The translations under genes were made by a program, and so were the position numbers. A stretch of 35,414 nt of DNA from an uncultured Bacteroidia bacterium. Lineage in GTDB: Bacteria > Bacteroidota > Bacteroidia > Bacteroidales > F082. Shown one piece after another: positions 30,973-35,414 of the stretch. The stretch is taken from the NCBI GenBank assembly GCA_902769875.1, contig CACXQV010000051.1, positions 1-35,414 on the forward strand. Reading direction: 5' to 3'. Numbering within the stretch: the first letter of the stretch is position 1; the number at the start of each line of letters is the position of its first letter. Under the pieces are notes generated by a model, which saw nothing but the letters and a program-made list of their open reading frames with translations, was not told where the DNA came from and ran no database searches.

Positions 30973-32595
30973 TTATTTGTCATTCATGTATGATAGCAAA
31001 AATGAAGAATAGCTCTTGTTTGATGTTTTCTTGTATGCTTTACTTAAAGCACTTCGCCCTGAAACAAAATCCCCAAGTTTGCTTTCGGTATAATCGCAAA
31101 TATGATTGATGATCTCTACTTCCTCAGAACCACATTGGGCTTTCAAATTGCTCAATTGATTACACATATTACAGATTTGAATCAATTCATTTCTTCCAGG
31201 TTGCTTTTCATTTCTCAACTCTTTCCCCTCCAGAACTAAAGGATAAATATATTGGAGTATTTTCACAACACGCCTTTTGATTTCTTGCTCAACAAGATCG
31301 TTCTGTTTGACAACACATAATTCGTATTCTTCATCGGAATCAAACAAGAATCTGCAAACTTGAAATAACTCTTTATTACGTTCTTGCCTTAATGCTTCTT
31401 TTCTTTGATTCTCAAGATTAATTGAATCGTTTTTTCTTTGGGTTACAAGTTGAATCGAATCTCTTTTTATCTGTTCTCTTTTTTCAAGAGCTTCTTTCCT
31501 TTCTTGTTCTTTTGGATCAGGATAGAATGTATATTCATAAGAATACTCATAGCCACCTTTAATTATAGTAATATCACCATGAAGATAGTCTATGCAACGT
31601 ATTGGATTCCCGTCTTCTCCATATTCAAATTTATATTCGTGTTCTTCATTTTTTTTGTCATTTCGATAATAACTACGTCTGTAAGAAACTAAATTTCCTT
31701 TTTTGTCATAGTTCCAACGATGGTCATAACAATATGTATTATCAAAAATGTTCCCAACATCATAATAAGCAACCATTCTATGGTTGGCATCATATTGAAA
31801 TGTCCACTGATTTGATTTTATCTTTTCAGCATCTTTAAATTCACTTACACCTGTTATATTCCTTTTTCCATCTAATTCATACTTAACATAATAAGTGCCA
31901 TACATTGCAGAACCATCAGGACGACCCATTGCACTTTCTAGAAGACCATCAGAATCATATTTATATCTAAAGAGAGTCCTTTTTTCTCTAACACACTTTT
32001 CTATACTAATACTATCCAATAAATCATGAATATCAAGAATATTAAAAGTGAAACTATCATCATTATCTATAGTTACTCCTGTCGCAACTCTTGATTTTCT
32101 TTTAAACAGCACCTGTTCACCAGGAAATTGGGCCAAAAACAGTGATGGTTTTGTCATTTTTTCTGCTACTTCTTCCAACACTTTATTCGCATCAATTCTT
32201 CGAACAACTATTTCAACAATTCTATGCTTTTCATACATAAGAGATAACATTAAAACACTTTGCGTACCAGAAGACGTACTCAACAAAGTTTCAACGTTTC
32301 CCTTACTATCATACATTATTTTAGTTCCACGAGCATAACCATCTCCATGAATTCTTTTCAATTCACCAAAATCAGACCAAAGATCGTATGTTGTTATTGT
32401 GACAGTTTTTGCCAAAGGTATGCGTTTTGGCAAAAAGTTATAGTAATCCACTATTCCACCATAAAAAGAATCTGATGGACGTGCCAATAATTGACCTTGG
32501 CCTGAGATCAAAACAGGCTGGCCTTTTCCAATTAAAGGGATATACACCGCTGTAAACAGCATACATCCCATTATAATCCGTCCAAATTTGTTCAT
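30973..32595 (-). CDS. Secreted YD-repeat-like protein of unknown function
   Basis: 540 residues. An N-terminal hydrophobic segment (FGRIIMGCMLFTAVYIPLIGKG) is a likely signal peptide. The central part (about 195-375) has RHS/YD-like beta units: FRYKYDSDGLLESAM, WTFQYDANHRMVAYY, WNYDKKGNLVSYRRSYY, EYKFEYGEDGNPIRC. A charged coiled coil follows (about 380-425, KEQERKEALEKREQIKRDS), then a helical C-terminus. The family is not one I can name; many Bacteroidales secreted hypothetical proteins share such units. The region is much more AT-rich than valS next door, pointing to transfer. The ATG (32595) overlaps the stop of the upstream 92-residue gene by one base (TGATG), so they form an operon. 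A GTG one codon earlier is possible. Confidence 0.8.
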   Translation of the reverse strand: MNKFGRIIMGCMLFTAVYIPLIGKGQPVLISGQGQLLARPSDSFYGGIVDYYNFLPKRIPLAKTVTITTYDLWSDFGELKRIHGDGYARGTKIMYDSKGNVETLLSTSSGTQSVLMLSLMYEKHRIVEIVVRRIDANKVLEEVAEKMTKPSLFLAQFPGEQVLFKRKSRVATGVTIDNDDSFTFNILDIHDLLDSISIEKCVREKRTLFRYKYDSDGLLESAMGRPDGSAMYGTYYVKYELDGKRNITGVSEFKDAEKIKSNQWTFQYDANHRMVAYYDVGNIFDNTYCYDHRWNYDKKGNLVSYRRSYYRNDKKNEEHEYKFEYGEDGNPIRCIDYLHGDITIIKGGYEYSYEYTFYPDPKEQERKEALEKREQIKRDSIQLVTQRKNDSINLENQRKEALRQERNKELFQVCRFLFDSDEEYELCVVKQNDLVEQEIKRRVVKILQYIYPLVLEGKELRNEKQPGRNELIQICNMCNQLSNLKAQCGSEEVEIINHICDYTESKLGDFVSGRSALSKAYKKTSNKSYSSFLLSYMNDK

Positions 32596-32873
32596 CACTT
32601 ATCCTCCAATTCCGTGAAACTCTCAATCAGAACGCTGTTGGGCGTGTCGTTCTTTTGATTTGTACTCTTCAAGCCAAATTCTCGAGTGATAGCTTGAGCA
32701 AGCTGACTATTCAAGGTTTGCTTTCCCTTCTCATATTCTCTCATCAGTGCCAAATATCTGCGCATCAATTCTTTGTCGCTCTGAAGATAGCAGAAAACCG
32801 CGTCAGTGATGTTGTCTTTGAATTCTTTCAAAACATCATCGCAAAACTGTTTCAATTCGCTTGTTTCATTCAT
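32595..32873 (-). CDS. Small helical protein, first gene of the YD-repeat operon
   Basis: 92 residues beginning MNETSELKQFCDDVLKEFKDNITDAVFCYLQSDKELMRRYLALM. It is predicted all-helical, with an unstructured polar tail (KSTNQKNDTPNSVLIESFTELEDK). The ITDxVFxxxQxDxELMxxYL pattern appears, from memory, in other Bacteroidales small proteins, but no function is known to me. It is translationally coupled to the secreted protein. A stop codon (TAG, 32874-32876) immediately precedes the ATG in the same frame, and the frame before that stop is open for 78 codons. Confidence 0.75.
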   Translation of the reverse strand: MNETSELKQFCDDVLKEFKDNITDAVFCYLQSDKELMRRYLALMREYEKGKQTLNSQLAQAITREFGLKSTNQKNDTPNSVLIESFTELEDK

Positions 32874-32876
32874 CTA

Positions 32877-33215
32877 TTTATACCCTAAATCCGTCATCGG
32901 GCGCAACTTTAAGTTTAGCGGACTCCCGAACGCCAAATGATTTTGAAATGACAAGACATACAACGAAAGAAGCGCGGGAATCAACTTTTGCTTATCCCGC
33001 TTGTAGAGGCTCTCGCATTGCCCATTGTTAGAGATAAGCAATGCATCAACCCACGCTTTGGTATGATATTGAGAACAATATACACCAATTAAGGGACGAT
33101 GACCATCGCGTTATCGCGTAACAATTTAGAATTTGCGAGATTCTACAAGCCGCACATAAGCGCCAGTTCAGCGTCTTTGTCAATATGTCTGCCGCTTGGG
33201 CATTGCCAAACGACG
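32877..33215 (-). ncRNA. Candidate structured leader RNA upstream of the YD-repeat operon
   Basis: Between a TAnnTTTG box (33219-33226) and the first gene lie about 340 bases, less AT-rich than the operon, with successive hairpins on the minus strand. They are TAGAAT/ATTCTA (33127-33145), CGCG-TTAT-CGCG (33107-33118), an 11-bp stem with one bulge and TTCT loop (33060-33086), GCATTGC/GCAATGC (33015-33044) and GCGGGA/TCCCGC (32974-33000). In the frame of the downstream gene, codons 33110-32877 are open and read ...YHTKAWVDALLISNNGQ... to ...LKLRPMTDLGYK, then TAG. So part may instead be a decayed or short coding sequence. Structured RNA is the leading idea, not proven. Confidence 0.4.
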
Positions 33216-33218
33216 GTG

Positions 33219-33226
33219 CAAATATA
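33219..33226 (-). promoter_or_regulatory. -7 promoter box of the leader RNA / YD-repeat operon
   Basis: TATATTTG on the minus strand. A convincing -33 element at normal spacing is not seen. Confidence 0.45.
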
Positions 33227-33303
33227 AGGAAAATGACTCCAAACACACGAAAAAGAAGAAAAGTTTTTCAATAACACAATTCCGCAGAAAATCCAAAGAT
33301 AAC

Positions 33304-33339
33304 CTGCGCAAATGACATCAAAATGCATCATTTGCGCAG
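33304..33339. repeat. 12-bp inverted repeat CTGCGCAAATGA / TCATTTGCGCAG
   Basis: Perfect arms with a 12-base loop. Close by are the palindrome GTTGCGCAAC (33355-33364) and CTAAATTT/AAATTTAG (33408-33429). The 33227-33489 stretch is otherwise AT-rich and without a gene. Confidence 0.75.
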
Positions 33340-33489
33340 AAAATATTTCAATAAGTTGCGCAACTATATACCAATTTTACACACAAAATCAACCAAGTTT
33401 ATTCCGTCTAAATTTGCACTAAAATTTAGGCCATAATTGTATATCAAAACATATTAAAATACTGTTTTTCAAATATATAAGTAAAAATA

Positions 33490-33586
33490 TTTTCCGCCAA
33501 AACGGTTAAATTTTAATCGATTTGGCGGAAAACAATGCAAATATTTTCCGCCAAAACGATGATTTTTTTATCGATTTGGCGAAAAA
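33490..33586. repeat. Two direct copies of a TTTTCCGCCAAA/TTTGGCGGAAAA palindrome upstream of the ATPase gene
   Basis: Copy A: arms 33490-33501 and 33521-33532, perfect over 12 bases. Copy B: arms 33544-33555 and 33575-33586, one mismatch. The copies start 54 bases apart and have similar AT-rich loops (AATTTTAATCGA, TTTTTTATCGA). Placement just before the -7 box at 33614 suits operators, but they could be dispersed hairpins. Confidence 0.8.
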
Positions 33587-33613
33587 CAAGCGACGATTTT
33601 CGGAAAAGAATCG

Positions 33614-33621
33614 TACCTTTG
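33614..33621 (+). promoter_or_regulatory. -7 promoter box of the ATPase_2/DUF234 gene
   Basis: TACCTTTG, 21 bases before the ATG at 33643 and 27 bases after palindrome copy B. Confidence 0.55.
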
Positions 33622-33642
33622 CGGTGTAAAAAAACGGGAAAC

Positions 33643-34992
33643 ATGTGCAACATCATCGGCAGAGAACCTGAAATCGCCCTGTTGAGGGAATACGAAAACT
33701 CTGGCAAATCGGAATTCGTCGCGCTGTATGGCCGCAGACGGGTCGGCAAGACCTTCCTCGTCAGGGAGTTGTATGGCAGCCAGTTCGTCTTCGAAGTGTC
33801 GGGGCTTATCGAAGGCGAAGAGTACGACCAACTGAAAGTGTTCAACGAAGCTCTGAACAAGTACGGTCCAAGAGTCATCACGCCACCCCAAGACTGGTTT
33901 GAGGCCTTCGCCTGCCTGCAACTGCTGCTCAACAAGCACAAGCGCAAGAAGCGCATCATCCTGTTCATCGACGAACTGCCCTGCTTCGACACGCACGGAA
34001 GCAAATTCATCACCGCGCTCGACCATTTCTGGAACGGTTGGGCCGCCCACCAAAAGAACATCATGCTCATCGTGTGCGGGTCGGCCACCTCGTGGATGAT
34101 CAGGAACATCATCGACAACCACGGTGGGCTGCACAACCGAATCACACACGAAATGCACCTGCACCCTTTCACGCTGCACGAAACAGAACTTTACCTCAAC
34201 ACCAACAAGTTCAACTGGAACAGGCTTTCCACCGCCCAAGCCTACATGATTTTGGGCGGCATTCCCTATTATCTGAGCCTGCTACAGCCCAACGAAAGCC
34301 TCCCGCAGAACATCGACCGCCTGTTTTTTGCCGAAAACGCCGAGATGCACCGCGAATACAAGCGGCTGTTCAAGTCGCTGTTCAAGAATCCGGAGCCTTA
34401 CCTGCTCATCATGGAAGAACTCGCCAAAAAGAAATCGGGCATGACACGCGACGAGATTGCCACAGCCTTGGGACTTTCGTCGGGCGGAGGCCTGAGCGAC
34501 CGCCTCGAAGACCTCGTCTATTGCGACTTCATCAGGCGTTACTACGTGAAAGAGAAGAAGATAAAATCGACTTCGGCCATCTACCAAATGACCGATTTCT
34601 TCACCTTCTTCTACATATTGCATATCATCTTCTCCTTCTTCACCTTCATGAATAATATCTCCTTCCTGATTATATTCGTTGGCTGCTTCTTGCATATATT
34701 GTACTCCTTCTTCTCCATTCATATTTTCTTCACCCTCATAAACTTCTTCATCTCCTTCTCCATCTTGTATATAATGATGTTCTTCTATTCCTTCTCCTTC
34801 TTCTTTATCATGTATGATATATTGGCCATCTTTTCCAACTTGTATATTTTCATGTTCATCTTCATGTTCATTTTCAATTTCGTGACTTTCTTGTGCATTT
34901 CCATGACTTTCATTAATTTCTTGTTCTTTCTCATGACTTTCATTGATTGGAAATTGACCATTATTTTCTTGTTCATGTTCATGATCTTGTAA
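33643..34992 (+). CDS. ATPase_2/DUF234-type ATP-binding protein with aberrant C-terminus
   Basis: Start MCNIIGREPEIALLREYENSGKSEF at 33643. The P-loop is ALYGRRRVGKTFLV (27-40), Walker B IILFIDELPCF (about 106-116), sensor IVCGSATSWM, then the winged-helix part MTRDEIATALGLSSGGGLSDRLEDL and IYQMTDFFTFFY. The normal family continues about 130 more residues after that point. Here, from about codon 324 (nucleotide 34614), the frame turns into Phe/Ile/Met-rich sequence that is the exact antisense, in the same codon register, of a Glu/Gln/His/Asp-rich minus-strand frame. Only 33643 to about 34614 is therefore trusted. The family is common in archaea and Bacteroidales, with a role in defence or regulation suggested but unproven. 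Confidence 0.85.
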   Translation: MCNIIGREPEIALLREYENSGKSEFVALYGRRRVGKTFLVRELYGSQFVFEVSGLIEGEEYDQLKVFNEALNKYGPRVITPPQDWFEAFACLQLLLNKHKRKKRIILFIDELPCFDTHGSKFITALDHFWNGWAAHQKNIMLIVCGSATSWMIRNIIDNHGGLHNRITHEMHLHPFTLHETELYLNTNKFNWNRLSTAQAYMILGGIPYYLSLLQPNESLPQNIDRLFFAENAEMHREYKRLFKSLFKNPEPYLLIMEELAKKKSGMTRDEIATALGLSSGGGLSDRLEDLVYCDFIRRYYVKEKKIKSTSAIYQMTDFFTFFYILHIIFSFFTFMNNISFLIIFVGCFLHILYSFFSIHIFFTLINFFISFSILYIMMFFYSFSFFFIMYDILAIFSNLYIFMFIFMFIFNFVTFLCISMTFINFLFFLMTFIDWKLTIIFLFMFMIL

Positions 34993-35412
34993 TAACATTT
35001 GCTCATTATCATGATCTTGGACTTGGTCTTGTTCATGGTCTAATTCATGATTTTGTTCATGATCTAATTCATGGTCTTGTTCATGATCTTGTTCATGATC
35101 TTGTTCTTCAATATAATGTTCAGTTTCTTGATGTTGATTAGTATATTCTTCTTCATGACTTTCTATTTGGTCATGCTCATTTCCTTTTTCAATTTGGTGA
35201 TCTACTTCTTCATTATGCTCTATATTTTCTATGTCTTGTTCATCTTCATAATATTCAGTAACTTGATTGGCCTCTTGTTCTCCTTCATGTTCAGTTTCTT
35301 GAATTACTTCTTGTTCTTCTTCATTGTCATTTTCTAATTCATTGACTTGGACATGTTCATGATCTTCTTCCTGTTCTTCTTCTTGTTCTTCTCCTTCTTC
35401 AGTTTGATTTAT
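34282..35412 (-). CDS. Low-complexity Glu/Gln/His/Asp-rich protein frame (partial, open at right edge)
   Basis: On the minus strand the sequence is open for 377 codons from the window edge to a stop at 34282. From 35412 to about 34620 it is dominated by E, Q, H, D and N, with tetrapeptide runs such as DHEQDHEQDHELDHEQ, and third codon positions vary synonymously (GAA/GAG, CAT/CAC, GAT/GAC). That favours this strand as the coding one. Below about 34614 the frame is only the antisense of the ATPase gene, so the true end of the protein is unknown. No signal peptide or domain is visible; the start lies outside the window. Composition is unlike every other gene here and resembles acidic repeats of AT-rich genomes, including eukaryotic microbes. 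Confidence 0.5.
   Translation of the reverse strand: MNQTEEGEEQEEEQEEDHEHVQVNELENDNEEEQEVIQETEHEGEQEANQVTEYYEDEQDIENIEHNEEVDHQIEKGNEHDQIESHEEEYTNQHQETEHYIEEQDHEQDHEQDHELDHEQNHELDHEQDQVQDHDNEQMLLQDHEHEQENNGQFPINESHEKEQEINESHGNAQESHEIENEHEDEHENIQVGKDGQYIIHDKEEGEGIEEHHYIQDGEGDEEVYEGEENMNGEEGVQYMQEAANEYNQEGDIIHEGEEGEDDMQYVEEGEEIGHLVDGRSRFYLLLFHVVTPDEVAIDEVFEAVAQASARRKSQGCGNLVACHARFLFGEFFHDEQVRLRILEQRLEQPLVFAVHLGVFGKKQAVDVLREAFVGL
35025..35106. repeat. 12-bp tandem repeats in the low-complexity region
   Basis: About seven imperfect copies of TTGTTCATGATC, encoding DHEQ or DHEL on the minus strand. Confidence 0.75.
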
Positions 35413-35414
35413 TT

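Noticed and set aside
33490-33586. CRISPR array
   Set aside because: Only two copies, each an inverted repeat in itself, with no uniform spacers and no cas genes.
33535-33642. Earlier start for the ATPase gene at 33535
   Set aside because: The extra codons read through the second palindrome and the -7 box; the protein family begins at MCNIIGREPEI (33643).
34947-35337. Hydrophobic plus-strand frames at the right end as membrane proteins
   Set aside because: Their Phe/Ile/Met/Leu runs are the complement of GAA/GAT/CAT/CAA codons of the minus-strand low-complexity frame.

Overview
The window is a piece of a Bacteroidales (Bacteroidetes) chromosome, probably from an uncultured gut or rumen member. 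Evidence: a T9SS C-terminal sorting domain, the DUF4465 family, lipoproteins with a late Cys, weak Shine-Dalgarno sites, and -7 promoter boxes of the Bacteroidetes form TAnnTTTG in front of most transcription units. Most genes are moderately GC-rich. Three stretches are clearly more AT-rich and look acquired: the restriction-modification locus (7.3-9.3 kb), a two-gene operon with a YD-repeat-like secreted protein (31.0-32.9 kb), and the last 0.8 kb.

Layout. 1-2.7 kb: 5' part of a large exported TPR protein (minus strand, running off the left edge). 3.1-6.5 kb: two divergent cobalamin riboswitches back to back, one in front of a secreted DUF4465 (BtuH-like) T9SS protein and one in front of a CoA-transferase. 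6.7-10.7 kb: MarC, a type II R-M pair (m5C methyltransferase and PD-(D/E)XK endonuclease) followed by an orphan C-terminal gene fragment, and a short AspT/YidE-type permease. 10.8-11.3 kb: RNase P RNA (rnpB). 11.3-16.7 kb: a lipoprotein, a prmC gene damaged by an internal deletion, an EamA exporter overlapping a YigZ protein, dnaA, and an RsmI-like methylase. 16.7-18.2 kb: AAA-ATPase/PDDEXK_9 protein. 18.3-20.8 kb: queE, queD, queC and queF, which together with a GTP cyclohydrolase elsewhere would make preQ1. 20.9-21.8 kb: a tightly overlapping DUF3791-DUF3990-small protein cassette that looks like a toxin-antitoxin module. 21.9-26.7 kb: two POT peptide transporters flanking a DUF1016 nuclease. 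27.0-27.9 kb: an Rpn-type PD-(D/E)XK protein. 28.3-30.9 kb: valS. 31.0-33.2 kb: a two-gene operon behind a long, hairpin-rich untranslated region. 33.5-34.6 kb: an ATPase_2/DUF234 protein behind two copies of a long palindrome. From about 34.6 kb to the end the sequence becomes extreme low complexity that reads on the minus strand as a Glu/Gln/His/Asp-rich protein. The join falls inside the ATPase reading frame at a TTC-rich stretch and may be an assembly chimera.

Almost every intergenic gap holds a different palindromic repeat, including three copies of a MITE-like element with perfect 11-bp terminal inverted repeats. No tRNA, CRISPR array or complete insertion sequence was seen. The strongest leads are the B12-controlled CoA-transferase, the DUF3990 cassette, the structured leader at 32.9-33.2 kb, the broken prmC, and the low-complexity right end.
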